64,000 nt of DNA. It comes from Seminavis robusta (lineage: Eukaryota > Bacillariophyta > Bacillariophyceae > Naviculales > Naviculaceae). Position numbers and translations under genes: made by a program. The first letter of the stretch is position 1, and each line of letters begins with the position of its first letter. Below the pieces are notes generated by a model. It saw only the letters and a program-made list of their open reading frames with translations. It was not told where the DNA came from and searched no databases. Below, one piece after another: positions 23,856 to 34,664 of this stretch. Location: the NCBI GenBank assembly GCA_903772945.1, contig CAICTM010000173.1:36893-100892 (forward strand), given 5' to 3'.

Positions 23856-25016
23856 ATGAGTCACTCTGGCAACTCGTCGTCTCGTCGGCTCAAGGCGTTA
23901 AAGACTCTGAAGAGTCAAGAAGGAGAGCAACTGTACCATCCCTCTATATTTCGGTACAAATGCATTGGTTATCTGCAGTTGAACTCGGATCACAAGGGCA
24001 GTCCTGGCGTGTGTCATGGGTATCAAGCTCGTATGGAACGAGTGGCCAACATGGTACCGGATACCCGCGAAGGTTCCATTAAAAAGTTTCTGGAAGCTGC
24101 CTCGGATTTGGGCACGTATGTGGATTCGGAGGACGACACATCCGATCAAAAAGTCAAGGAAATTTACACTTCCAGGACCATGATTTACAAGGACAAGGAC
24201 CAAAGCAGTACTGCTAATACCAGTCGCATTCAACCCCGACCAAAGTCCTTTCCCGAAGACGATCTCATCCACAAGACGGAATGGTCGTGTTGGGGATCCA
24301 CGTCCGTCCACTATTTGGTGCTGGATCCCATTAAACGGAAAAAGAGAAACAGCAAAACCGAGCAAAAGTCATCCTTGGAACTACCACCTGAATTTGAGGA
24401 ATTGCAGCAACAAGCAGACGATATGTTGGAGTCACTCCACAACCACAACAACAACAAGGACAACAACAACAACAAGGACAATACTAGCAACAAGGACACT
24501 AGCAGCAAACAAGTCGTGACCAAAGTGGGCACCACGGGCAACGACGATGGCAAGGTCACGGCCATTACTCCGGAAAATATTGGAATCAGCATTCGAAAAA
24601 TCGATTCCGAGGTCGGACACTTTACCGTCACGGATATTGGAAGTATTCGAATATGCGTCGAAACAACCTCGTCTCTGATGGGATCCGACAACAAGCAAAA
24701 CAACAATACTAATAATGCTGCACCATCCAACAATCGCAACAGCAACAACAACAATGCACTCACAACACAACAGCAACAAAAGCAAGACGAAAAGAAGACG
24801 AGCGCTCTGGATTTGAAAAAGTTCTACAATTTTACTCTCAAAGTGGGTCGACAAATGCAAACAAATGTCATGGAAGTTAAAGAAGCTGTATCGGAAGACT
24901 TTCCAGGCAGAAGCTACCGATTTGGAACCAAGGTCGTACAGCGATTCCAAAGGACCACCGATCAAACATTCGTCTACATGGGGAAAATACTAGACAGTTG
25001 GTGGAGGAGCATGTAA
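23856..25016 (+). CDS. Asn/Gln-rich protein of unknown function
   Basis: A single exon of 386 aa from ATG 23856; the frame opens seven codons upstream only at a TTG. I do not recognise a family. Residues 1-180 look folded (HPSIFRYKCIGYLQLNSD; HKTEWSCWGSTSVHYLVLDP). The middle (about 205-315) is dominated by Asn, Asp, Gln and Lys runs around a short structured island (ENIGISIRKIDSEVGHFTVT, then DIGSIRICVET). The C-terminus is again structured and basic (LKKFYNFTLKVGRQMQTNVM; RSYRFGTKVVQRFQRT) and ends KILDSWWRSM. There is no signal peptide or TM segment. Codon use and length fit a real gene. Confidence 0.65.
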   Translation: MSHSGNSSSRRLKALKTLKSQEGEQLYHPSIFRYKCIGYLQLNSDHKGSPGVCHGYQARMERVANMVPDTREGSIKKFLEAASDLGTYVDSEDDTSDQKVKEIYTSRTMIYKDKDQSSTANTSRIQPRPKSFPEDDLIHKTEWSCWGSTSVHYLVLDPIKRKKRNSKTEQKSSLELPPEFEELQQQADDMLESLHNHNNNKDNNNNKDNTSNKDTSSKQVVTKVGTTGNDDGKVTAITPENIGISIRKIDSEVGHFTVTDIGSIRICVETTSSLMGSDNKQNNNTNNAAPSNNRNSNNNNALTTQQQQKQDEKKTSALDLKKFYNFTLKVGRQMQTNVMEVKEAVSEDFPGRSYRFGTKVVQRFQRTTDQTFVYMGKILDSWWRSM

Positions 25017-25436
25017 TACCGGTACGCGAACGATCGACCTGCCCTCTAGTAACGTGCGTAAAAGCTAATTTATACCAGTAATACTGGTAGAACTATGTGC
25101 CAATGAAACGGTGATTTGCTACCGTACTGATGTGCCGCAGATCGGTATTACTTCCATGCTTTCCTAATAGACCCACACAGAGCGCACGTAGCCGCAGCTG
25201 CACCCGGTAACGCAGCTCACAAATGATGCCGCCGTGCAACCTGACGTACCGTACTTCATCAGCCCAAGTACGGAGCACAAGGCAGCTTCACACATGTAAG
25301 ATTACAGGAAAGAAAAAGCAGCTCTTGGTTGATCATTTCAGCAACAGCGGCAAGTAAATTGTATTGAAACGGTGTCAACAACTGTTCAACCCCTGAAATG
25401 AATCCTGTGCCTCTCTAATCTTCTGGTTGTTTGGGA
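25017..25436. other. Gene-free 3' flank
   Basis: 420 bp downstream of the Asn/Gln-rich gene. Nothing coding or repetitive stands out beyond TACCGGTAC at 25017-25025. Confidence 0.5.
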
Positions 25437-25690
25437 TGACTTTTCATCTCACATGAGACCCATCAGCGCTTGGTGCTTTCATTGCACTCACGAAGCTCCG
25501 TTGATTTCGTTGCAAGCGCTGATTATCATTTCTGGCAACTCTCTGGTCCATTCCATTCCAACACTTCGAGCTGCCCCCCTGCAGAGGGTAACGAGTTGTT
25601 CCCAGAAGATTCTCACAAGACAACCTCCTTCATTATTTGGAGCCGGTGGATTGAAGCAAGCGTTTGTTCTTCGTTCTGTACTGTAGGACC
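25437..25690 (-). pseudogene. Diverged retroelement relic, related to the one at 49.7-50.2 kb
   Basis: The plus strand aligns by eye with 49705-49890 (shared words include TTTCGTTGCA, TTTCTGGC and TCTCTGG in the same order). On the minus strand it reads a damaged version of the same protein end (LPEMIISACNEINGAS against SPEKLINSCNEIYGAC). It lies just downstream of the ion-channel gene's stop codon at 25809. Too decayed to act. Confidence 0.4.
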
Positions 25691-25808
25691 GCCAGTGTCC
25701 AGTATCGCACCAAAAGCTTTGCAGCAACGCACGTTGACTGAGCGTCTTGCCAATCTCCTTTGTGTGGGAGCTGGACTGTTTGTTTTGTTGTCAAAGAGTA
25801 CGTCTTAC
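25691..25808. other. Short 3' flank of the channel gene
   Basis: Non-coding, between the relic and the channel stop codon. No feature is recognised. Confidence 0.4.
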
Positions 25809-27199
25809 CTACAAGACCCGACTTTCCTCGGCATCTTTTCGGAACGTGTCCAACGCCATCAATCTATTTTGAGTGGCAGTGAGCATTTCCATTTGTTGTT
25901 GCGACAAGTCCCCAAGGTGGTCTCTGAGCCGTTTCACTCGATTTTTGGTTTCTTTCTTTTCCTTGATCATTCTGTCCTCGAATTTTTTCAATGCAATGTC
26001 CTAATGTATCGGAACAACGACAAAAAGAAACATGAGCAAACATACACATCAATTCACTTCCAATTTGTGGTGTGCGTTGTTGTTTGTTTGTTCCTTACCG
26101 GGTGCTCCACTACAGCCACCGCATCACAGACGACAGCCACGACGAGACTGTAGAGAATAAAGGATGATACCATGAGAAAGGAAAGGAAAATGTGTGCCGC
26201 CCATGGATAAATGGCCATGACTTCTCTGGAAATCTCTCCCCAATTTTCGAGTGTGACAAACTGGAATAGCGTAAAGAGTGCATAGTCGAGTCGTCCGAAA
26301 TAGTCGACATTGTCTTCTCCGTATTGATGTGTTCCAAAAAGGATGGTGCATAGGACGGCATAAACGTAGAGTACCAGACTAAATAGCATCATGATGGATC
26401 CAATTCGGGGCAAGACGGCGACAATGGCATTGACCAGGTCTTTCAATACCGACAGTCGGGCCACCAGTCGAAATGCCCTGAAAATTCTGACCGCACGAAA
26501 GACCTGGACTTGATCGAGACTCCAACTCATGAGGACCACAACCAAATCAAATGTCAACCATCCATCGTAAAAGACTTGATAGCCGTGGTATCCCAGTTGG
26601 AGTGCACATTCAATGGTAAAGACAATCAAGAATATCGTGTCGGTCAACTCGAATGCTTTTTGAACTTTTGGATTTTTTTCGACAAAGTCGTAGGTGGCGA
26701 GTCCCATGAGGAGTGCATTGAGCATGATGAGAAAGACAATAAAGAACTGGAATCGTTCATCATTGACAATGAGACCGCATCGGTATCGAATGGGGTTGTA
26801 CCATGTCAGAAATTTCGAGTGGAACTCTTCATCGTGTTCGTCGTCCGATCCTTCGTGCTGTTGCGAACTACTACTACTACTAGATGTATTGTTGTGGGGT
26901 GATGATGATTGTTGTTGTGCTTCTTGTTCCAACGAGTCCGTCTGTTCGGCGACGGACGGTATTGCCGCTGTGTCTGCGATCTGTTCCTTCGCAGAAGGAG
27001 CGGCCTCTCCGTTCGTGCTGATCATGGTCTCGCCGTTCGTGCTGGTATTGCTCGTGATACCACTATCGTCTTCTTTGGCGGAAACCTTGTCCTTGTCCAC
27101 GACCATCTCCTGTTCCATCCTCTTGGAGATGCTAGTGACTTTCGAACTACTCGATGCTGACTCTTCTGCTGGACTTTCCTGTTGATGGGAGACCGTCAT
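25809..27199 (-). CDS. Single-domain voltage-gated cation channel (BacNav/EukCat-like)
   Basis: Predicted homotetrameric plasma-membrane Na+/Ca2+ channel of the one-domain, six-TM kind known in bacteria (NaChBac) and in diatoms (EukCat group). Two exons (26099-27199, 25809-26000) and a 98-nt phase-0 intron give 430 aa. Residues 1-130 are a Ser/Gln/Glu-rich cytoplasmic N-terminus. S1 starts near 151 (FQFFIVFLIMLNALLMGL). S4 carries Arg at 235, 238, 241, 244 and 248 in the every-third pattern. The pore loop is FQFVTLENWG (filter at 316-321, comparable with TLESWS of NaChBac). S6 follows (FLMVSSFILYSLVVAVV). Exon 2 encodes a charged coiled coil (KKFEDRMIKEKKETKNR), matching the C-terminal tetramerisation helix of BacNav channels. 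The filter Glu with Asn next to it leaves Na+ against Ca2+ selectivity open. Confidence 0.88.
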
Positions 27200-27449
27200 G
27201 GCTGTGTGCTGGCTACTGTATGATTATTGACGCCAAACTCTTGGCTGCCTCTTACTGCAACGTATCAAAAGGAATGGGCTGTTGTCGAATGCGTTGCTGT
27301 GAGCTGTCGAGGTGGGAGGTGGATCGAGATGTCCAGAGACGGCGGTCGGAAGGTCTGTGTGGGATGGCAATAGTATCGATAAGCCTGCAAGACGGATTCC
27401 ATAGCACGACCTTGTAGCCTGGTTTGTCTTCTGGGTGGTCGCTGCGGAC
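27200..27449. promoter_or_regulatory. Upstream region of the channel gene
   Basis: 250 bp between the channel start codon (-) and the decayed gene copy. No motif is recognised. Confidence 0.4.
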
Positions 27450-28130
27450 ATTACAAGACCACAATCTGGAATGCCTCAACCTTGGGAGTCCGTCATTGTC
27501 TGCTGAGAACCTGATTGTGGCACTTATTACCAATGATGTGCACTCATACTAGAATCAGGCACAAGGAGGTGAGATGAATCCAAAAGACATCAGTTTTCTT
27601 CGATTGCTATGGCTGGAACTGGGATGGATGATAGACAACAGAAGAAGGCTGCCCAGAAAGATGGAACCTTGCACTTGGATGAAACCGCCACTTTCATTGA
27701 TTATGCAGCCGACACCTATCGCTCGCTGGTTCATAATACTGCAGTTTGGTGTCTTTTCATCTTGACGAGTAAGTCATGTGACAATGCAACTTGAATCAAG
27801 GATTGTATCGCAGGTTGAAACTTATATTATGCTTGGTTGGATCGCAGCATTGATCTACTTGAACTTCTTCCGAACTTCGGTTCAGTCAAACTGGAAAGAT
27901 CCAGTGTGTGACCCAGAGAGCAATTGTGGGTGCAGTTGGAAACAAAGTGGTTGAATGGCTCATAAATATGACATATTCTGTGGCTGCTATGGTACGAACA
28001 TCATTGTGTTGCCTCCACAAACTATGGTCTACTCTCAGTATCCATTTAACATCCTGCTTTACATTCTTCAATACATGTTACTATGGGGTGAAATGGGACT
28101 ATGGGTGGGATTGAACTCCAGAGGATGAGG
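27450..28130 (+). pseudogene. Decayed partial duplicate of the 16-3715 membrane-protein gene
   Basis: Positions about 27455-27995 align closely with the minus strand of 1450-1985, covering the end of exon 3, the whole 79-nt intron 3 and exon 4. Keeping the intron shows a DNA-level copy, not a retrocopy. Damage includes an in-frame TAG near 27550, small insertions (an extra ATTA-like run near 27525; GGAT near 27622), a 2-base deletion near 27930 and a +1 shift near 27965. The best preserved part reads GTLHLDETATFIDYAADTYR. Downstream, 27985-28125 reads as a hydrophobic stretch (FNILLYILQYMLLWGEMGL) with no counterpart in the intact gene, perhaps from a lost paralogue. Confidence 0.75.
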
Positions 28131-28760
28131 GCAGGATGCAAGAGTGTGATCCGGACAGCCGAGACAGCAGACCAACTGCCTGCACAAAAACCAAAGGTGG
28201 TAGGGTAGCATGGAAGGAGGGCTAAGAATGGATCAAAAGAAAAGCACCGGTACACCTTTCAACAATTGACCCGTCATTGCCACACATATACACTGTAGAG
28301 GAGACTCGATACCGGTAGGTAGCTAGCAGGAGCCGACCAAGACTAAGAACTGTGTATTGCTCTGATCATCCATCTGAGAGATGACAATGTTGCTCTTCGT
28401 GAAACCCTCCCCAGCCCTTGTCTCCTTTCCTCTCCAAATTGGCCATTCTCATTTATTTCTCTTTTCATCTCCGGCTGCATTTGATAAAAGGAAAGAGATG
28501 CACACCGTATAAGGGTGCTGATACCAAAAAAGAACCAGTTCTCAAGCACAGCCAAACGGGAACACCGGATCAGTTGCTGACTTCGACAGAAGAGGGGACG
28601 AGCTCTCTGCTATCAGCACGGCTACTAGCTAGGCTAAAGCAGTTGAAATAAGCATTCAACTCCTGAAGAATTGGTATATTAGTATACACGAACCAAGGAG
28701 GCTGGGCTCATCTACGATATGAAAGTCTAGCTTGTCATGGAATGGAGAGGTGGATTGGAC
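28131..28760. other. Gene-free interval
   Basis: 630 bp between the decayed copy and the TPR-gene stop codon. It contains ATACCGGTAGGTAGCTAGC near 28309-28327 and GCTACTAGCTAGGC near 28619-28632. No coding sequence is recognised. Confidence 0.5.
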
Positions 28761-30806
28761 TCATGCATAGCGCCTGGGACTCAATGTCTGAAGTGACCTA
28801 GAGACGGCCTGGAGTCTCATGTCGTCAGAAGGCACTTCATTTGCCTGGAAGATCTTAAAAGCGTTCGAATAGCATTGCCTTGCAAGCTGCTCCTTTTGTA
28901 TCTTCAGATGGAGATCTCCCAAGTTGGCAAAGGTTTTCCCGACGTCAAGGTGTCGTTTTCCAAGCGCCCCGCGCCGAATGTGCAGTGCCTCATCTAGGGT
29001 TGAAATGGCCTTTCGGTACTTGCCCAGGCCATCATAGCTCGTTGCCATCGCATCCAAGGTAATGGCTACATCCTCGTGGACGTCACCAAGCGCCCGACGT
29101 TGAAGTGTCAGGGCTGCTTTGTAGGTTGCAAGGGCTTCTTCGCAACGTCCGCATTTATTGTGAATCATTCCAATTTGAACACGAACCGATGCCACGTTGC
29201 GATGATTGGGGCCCAGCACAGCTGTGAAGTTGTCGACTGACTCTTGGTAGGCTTCCATGGCTGATTCATCGTGGCCCTGCAAGAAACATATCCATCCGAT
29301 GAGGGTCAGGATTGATCCGATATCTACCTGACAGCCCTCTAGTGTAGGCTGGGACTCGTAGATAGCCAACGCATCCACCAAACACTTCATTGCCATGTCG
29401 TATGACCCCAGCTTCTCTTGGAGAGATCCAATCGATGCTAGTGAGGCAGCAACATCTACATGCGAATTCCCATACACTTGTCGTTGCATGTTCAAGGCTT
29501 CGTAGTAGTACTTTAGAGCCTTGGAATGGCGGCCGCAAGCTTCATACGTCATCCCAAGACTGTGCAAGGCACGAGCAAATATAGGATGGATCAAGTCGTC
29601 TTCCATATGGTGGGAGGTAGAGAGAACAGAGAGACATTGTTTTACATGATCCCTAGCTTCGTCGCTCTCGCCAAGGGACAAATGCACCCGCCCCAAGAGC
29701 AAAAAAGTCTCTGACACCGCAAGAGTGGTGGCATTCAGAAAGTTGGGCGACTGCTCTAGCCACGTGGGGCCCAAGGCGTCTTCGTACATTGAAAGGACAA
29801 AGTACAAAGCGTTTAGGCTTTCTTGATAGGCACTCATCTTCCAATAGACGATCCCAATCTTGAGATGTATAGCTGCTGAGTCGTCTAGAGAAGTGTCGAG
29901 TGCTTCTTCTAGCTGAAAGCAAAGTCCGTAGTAGTGAAGAGCCTCTTGCAGTCTCCCTTGCTGTTCTAACCGATCACCCCAGTATTGATACCGACACCTT
30001 TCCATTTGCAAGTGCTCTTGCGAGGCCGTGCCAGTGATGTTTGACGAGTCGGGATCAGACAATGCCGCTGACGCTTTGAGGGTACAGCTTTGCTCTACGA
30101 CTGGCTGAGGTTGGTGATCCTCCTCACTGTGACCAACTGGCTGCGTCTCTTTGATGCCGCTAAGTGAGACAGGAGAAGAGCATGGTGTAGAGTCTTCTGA
30201 ATCTGACAGGCTGTCGCATCCAAGTAGCCTTCCAGCAGGCTCCGGGTACACTGCATCCTCTTGCAAGTCCTCTGCCGACGAGATGGGGGTAACCAGCTGC
30301 GTAGATAGTTGCGGATCTATTTGATGCAGCAGGTCGTTGACTTCATGCGTTCTCTGGCGTCTGTGGCCACAAGAAGCACCTTGAGGAGATGATTCTTCCT
30401 CTTCAAAGCCTTGGAATACCTCGCGCAAGAAACCCGTCATCTCATCACGATGACTGGACCCATCCAGATGACGAATGGAACATCGTTCAGAGCTCCTTCG
30501 GGATGAAGTCGGTTCGGTGAAGCCAGATCTAGAGGAATCAAACTCTCCACGACAGATATCACATGGGTCATCCTTAGAAGCGCTGGGACAGTAATGATCT
30601 CTGCTCTTTGCAGTGGACGCCATCGTTGTAGCGCAGGAGTCGGTCGATATGGGAGACTTATTGAGCGGCTTCAGTCCAGGTATCCTCCCTCCAAAGAAGC
30701 AAGCCCCTTGCTCAGCTCGTTTCTTCTGCTTTCGGCCGCCTAGAACATGACGTTCCTTGGATAAGAACATCTCGTTGTTGTCTTCGACGCTCAAATGGGC
30801 TCCCAT
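28761..30806 (-). CDS. Tetratricopeptide-repeat protein, kinesin-light-chain/NB-ARC-type TPR
   Basis: A single exon of 681 aa. Residues 1-250 are polar and disordered, with one possible zinc-like pair (DPCDICRGEF). From about residue 270 to the end there are roughly eight to nine 42-aa TPR units of the kinesin-light-chain pattern (ALKYYYEALNMQRQVYGNSH, AIYESQPTLEGCQVDIGSIL, ALTLQRRALGDVHEDVAITL, ALHIRRGALGKRHLDVGKTF). Such arrays act as protein-binding scaffolds. There is no catalytic domain, TM segment or signal peptide, so the partner and pathway are unknown. The start codon at 30806 (MGAHLSVEDN) is the only well-placed ATG. MGxxxS could be an N-myristoylation site, which is inference. Confidence 0.85.
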   Translation of the reverse strand: MGAHLSVEDNNEMFLSKERHVLGGRKQKKRAEQGACFFGGRIPGLKPLNKSPISTDSCATTMASTAKSRDHYCPSASKDDPCDICRGEFDSSRSGFTEPTSSRRSSERCSIRHLDGSSHRDEMTGFLREVFQGFEEEESSPQGASCGHRRQRTHEVNDLLHQIDPQLSTQLVTPISSAEDLQEDAVYPEPAGRLLGCDSLSDSEDSTPCSSPVSLSGIKETQPVGHSEEDHQPQPVVEQSCTLKASAALSDPDSSNITGTASQEHLQMERCRYQYWGDRLEQQGRLQEALHYYGLCFQLEEALDTSLDDSAAIHLKIGIVYWKMSAYQESLNALYFVLSMYEDALGPTWLEQSPNFLNATTLAVSETFLLLGRVHLSLGESDEARDHVKQCLSVLSTSHHMEDDLIHPIFARALHSLGMTYEACGRHSKALKYYYEALNMQRQVYGNSHVDVAASLASIGSLQEKLGSYDMAMKCLVDALAIYESQPTLEGCQVDIGSILTLIGWICFLQGHDESAMEAYQESVDNFTAVLGPNHRNVASVRVQIGMIHNKCGRCEEALATYKAALTLQRRALGDVHEDVAITLDAMATSYDGLGKYRKAISTLDEALHIRRGALGKRHLDVGKTFANLGDLHLKIQKEQLARQCYSNAFKIFQANEVPSDDMRLQAVSRSLQTLSPRRYA

Positions 30807-32316
30807 GACACTACTGGCTAGTACCTCTGTCGATATCCGAGTTTCACAATCTTGAACTCAGCAAAAATGTGGCGCTATCGAATTCAAACCAGAGCAAACT
30901 CAGCTATCATAAATGTAGTCGTTGTATCATGACACAAGAAAGCGCTCTACTATAGTTCATGTGCCTGCTCTCTTAGTGATGAACCTACTTTCTGTTTCTG
31001 TGGAACAAAAACCGTGTTGTGTGTGACAGAAGATTGCTCGGTTCGGCCCATCAACTGCAACGTTTTTCCTTTCTAAAATTTTTATGACACGCTGAATGAT
31101 TGGGCCAGTGGTACCTCAACAACTACCAACAGAGATGGACTTCTCTGCCGAGATGAGGAAGAAATGAATTCGGCCATCATCAAAGGTCAAGACCAACCAG
31201 ATTAGGCAGCACAGGAGCCATCTGAGGATCTGAGGGCTTCAAACTCGAATGAGACCACTCCAACGGTTTCATAACTCCGGAACATGACCTCGCCAATGGT
31301 CGTGACTGACCCAAATTCCTAAGTTATTTAGTCCAGAGGCTTTTGTGCCGCTCCTCGTGTCAACGCCATGCATTTGCAAATACTAGTACCTAGCTAGCAG
31401 CTATTAGCTAGTACGATGTAGTACGCCACTGGCTCAAGGCAGCCTAACCATGCCGGAGGGTCAGCGATGGTTGTGCCCCCCCTATGTTTTGGTCCGGGGT
31501 ACGACTGTACCATAGTTGATCCTTGTGTGGCGATTGATGGACCACAATAAGTGGCCTCTTTCTGTTGTAGCAACAGAACTTCAGTACTTGCCATCTAGCT
31601 AGCTAGGTATTATACTATCTGGCTTAGAGATACCGGTACCGTACAGTTTGCAAGCTAGATATATAACTTGGCGATGCCTCCCCGACAATCCATGGATACT
31701 TTGATGCTGGGTAGCATAAAAGAAAGCTTTTGCGGCGATCGATTGGTATCATCGTTCCCACTCCCCTCTCGGTAGAACTGCAAAGGTGCGGGAAACGATA
31801 CATGTAATGATCGCGCTTGCAATGAAGTTTTTAAGTAGCGGCACAATGCTAGCCAGAGTGGTACGGCACGTACATGTACATAGAAGCTTCAGCTGCCTGC
31901 TATCTAGGCACCATCAAATAACCAGACCCAACCGATGGTGCTTGCTGCCGGATAGACTGAGTACCTCCAGATGAAAATGATACGGTACTAGTAGTGTTCC
32001 AAGACAAACTAGAAAGCTAGCACCAGGAGTGTAATGGGCCAGCAGCTTTTTGAATATTTGGTGGAAAAGGCCTAGCTAGCTAGAAGCTCGGTCATTGACT
32101 TACAGCTCATGCGGTGAAACGATGGCAGCCAGGGTCGCAATCAGCGGATTTGGGTGTGAACAAAACATTCAAAACTTTGTCGCAACGGTATCTAGAAACT
32201 GATGCTGATGTGCGTTCTCGAGCCGTCCGACTAGGCGACTCTATATGTTGCTGGGCGCATTGAGGAAGGATGAGAGTTCACCCAACACCTTCGCGTAGAT
32301 GGCAGTCTCTCTAATT
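30807..32316. other. 1.5-kb gene-free interval rich in CTAG and ACCGGT palindromes
   Basis: No frame looks coding. It contains dense runs of CTAGCTAG (31389-31410, 31592-31606, 32072-32083), TACCGGTACCGTAC (31631-31644) and ACATGTACAT (31871-31880). The left part is the TPR-gene promoter and the right part the 3' flank of the sulfotransferase gene. Confidence 0.5.
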
Positions 32317-34083
32317 TTACCAATCGCATCGACGACCAGTCATCTCGAAGAGCCTTTCATTGTACGGACGAAGGAAGTCCTCAAGCTCCTTCCGAAACTC
32401 TTTGGAGAGTGGAATGTCATCGTGTTGCTGTTGCTCTGCTTGGACTTCTTTCCAAGATACCTCATGGTCATATCCACGGTGGCCTCCCACGTTGTAGGCA
32501 CCCCGTTGGACCACCTCGGAAAAATTATCGTACCGAGGTAGTCCCAGGAACCGTCCCACCCCGTTCATTGATTCGCCAGTGAAATCTTTGAGTTCCTCCG
32601 TACACACAAAGTATACATGCTCCGAAGGAAAGGCGGCATACCACCATTCCAGAGGAAACAGATAAAGGCTTCGACCAATCAAAGCTTGCGTAAGGTGTAG
32701 ATTGCGATCGAGAATGAACTTGTCAGGCTGTTCTTCCACCAGGTGGGCCCATTGCTTGCGCAGCACTTCCTTGCTGACCTTGCCTCCGTAACAGAAACCA
32801 TCTAGGTCAATCAGTGGGGGCAGATTGTTTTGTTGGCGCCGTTCGTACTCGTTGCGAATCCACGGTACGTGGCCCCATCGTTTCTTGGATTGCTTTTGTG
32901 GTTCGCTTTCGGGTGCAAAGCACTCTTTCAGCACTGCCAATTCCGCCTTCATCATGTCCTCAAAGGAGTAGAGAAATTGTTGGTAATATTCGATCGGTTG
33001 CTGTCCTTTGATGTTTGGGTTTTTACCCTTGGACAGGTATGTCCCCGTGGGTGTCACATAGTTGTACTTGTACGATGAGTACGATCGTTCAATGGGATTT
33101 CTGCCAATGGCCAAAAGACGAGGCATGGGCATACTCCGTTTCATGTCAATGACTACATCCGGATACGGCAGATATCCAGGACTGGCTTCTCCACTCATCA
33201 ACGCCCCCGCGGCGAGAAGGCTTTCTGTGCTAGGAAAATGATTATAGTACCACTTGAGTGGTTCATGCATGTGGTACTGCAGAATGAAATACAAAGATGA
33301 TGGGCATTGAGTTATAATTGGGCAAACCTTGGATAAAAACACAGCAAGCAAGGAAGGACTGACCTTGAAATAGTGAATCTGTTTTTGAGATGCAGGGAGG
33401 ACTTTTGGGTGAGAAGCAATGTAATGGTAGAGACTAGAAGTCCCACATTTTCCCGCTCCTGTTGTCACAAGTCAAGATAATCATAAAATTGTATCAAAAC
33501 AAAGAGGTGGTGAGAACACAATACAAGCAAACTCTATGAAGAGAAAATTCAAAGCAAGCTACCGCATAACCAACTCACCAATAATGAGGAATCCAGGACG
33601 GCAGTATCCTTGAAGATCTGAAGGATTTAGTCTGGAACGACGGTCGTCATTGTACCATGGTTCATGGTCTGCCTTGTAACGCGCAATGGCCTTTTTCCAG
33701 TTGATTTGTCGGTCGCGGTAGGCATAGCAGGGACCATACACAGTCCTTTCTGCAGTTGTACCGTTGGTATTGTTGCTGATGCTGTCATCCCAGTAGGCCG
33801 CAATGGCTCCGTATTCATTGGCCACAGAGTCTTTTTGGTAGAGACCTTGTTGGACCAGAATGGTGGGGATGTCCAAATGTAGATCAATGCTGGCATTGAC
33901 AACGCCATGCAATTCATGCACTCTGTGCAGAGGTTTATTCTGTTGGCCTCCTCCTCCTAGGGCTGCCCTTGTAAAACCAAACTGATCATTGACATAGATA
34001 CCCAACACCAGGACGGCCAATGCCATTAGTACGACAATGGCCCATCGTACAAATGGCATGTTTCTCTCGGTGCACTGGGACAT
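32317..34083 (-). CDS. Golgi-type carbohydrate sulfotransferase (type II membrane protein)
   Basis: Predicted to transfer sulfate from PAPS to a glycan in the Golgi lumen. Three exons (33579-34083, 33364-33458, 32317-33276) with introns of 120 and 87 nt give 519 aa. Residues about 13-33 form the signal anchor (WAIVVLMALAVLVLGIYV). The PAPS 5'-phosphosulfate loop is created across intron 1: GAGKCGTSSLYHYIASHP. The 3'-phosphate-binding segment is LLAIGRNPIERSYSSYKYN, with the expected Arg and Ser. Further on are EWWYAAFPSEHVYFVCTEEL and FLGLPRYDNFSEVV, as in the GalNAc4S-6-sulfotransferase/CHST15-like group. N-sequons lie in the stem. The substrate is unknown; diatom walls and mucilage contain sulfated glucuronomannans and other polysaccharides, so an extracellular polymer is the natural guess. 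Confidence 0.87.
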
Positions 34084-34664
34084 GAAAAATTGGAATTGGA
34101 ATGCTTTTTTTTGTTTTTCTTGTCAACTTGGGTATTTTTCGGCTATTGGACTCCTTCTTGCAGCCTTGGTTAATACTGTAATTATTTCAGTTCAACCCAT
34201 CGATATTGTCAAGTAACACTGAGTTTGATACTGATACTGATAGCTAGCTAGCTCAACACTTGATATTCATCAACACCTGGCCAAAAAACAAGGTTTGTGG
34301 TGCAGTAAAAAAATGATGGAATTGATGAGATCAGGAATGAGGAGGTGCGATGCAGCGCAGACCGGAGAACTTGTGAGACCAAAGCTGTGCCTGGCCCACG
34401 TCGAAAGATTTAGTAAACCGTGCTTACTTAACCCTTTCCCAACTCGCACAGTTGCTCCTTTAGCTCTCAACGGTCAAATGAAAGCATGCATCCGTTAGCG
34501 AGCTCTGGTGGCAGTTTGGCTTCTGATGTTCGCCACTCCCTGGACTCCGGATCTGTTCGAGGCCAAGGACCATCACCATCCAACCTTTGTCCAACCAACT
34601 GCTGTGTCCAATTCTTTGCTCCTATCCACGAGCTACTCTACTAGTAGAACCGTACAGACTGACC
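34084..34664. promoter_or_regulatory. Divergent spacer between sulfotransferase and V-ATPase H genes
   Basis: 581 bp, with AGCTAGCTAGCTC near 34241-34253. The plus-strand frame is open from 34587, but ATG 34665 is the natural start. No named promoter motif was found. Confidence 0.45.

Noticed and set aside
24311-24965. Leu/Val-rich minus-strand frames opposite the Asn/Gln-rich gene
   Set aside because: They arise as antisense of AAC/CAA repeats; the plus-strand frame is longer and better balanced.
27450-28000. Processed retrocopy of the first gene
   Set aside because: The copy retains intron 3, has no poly(A) tract and no full-length coverage, so a DNA-level duplication is more likely.
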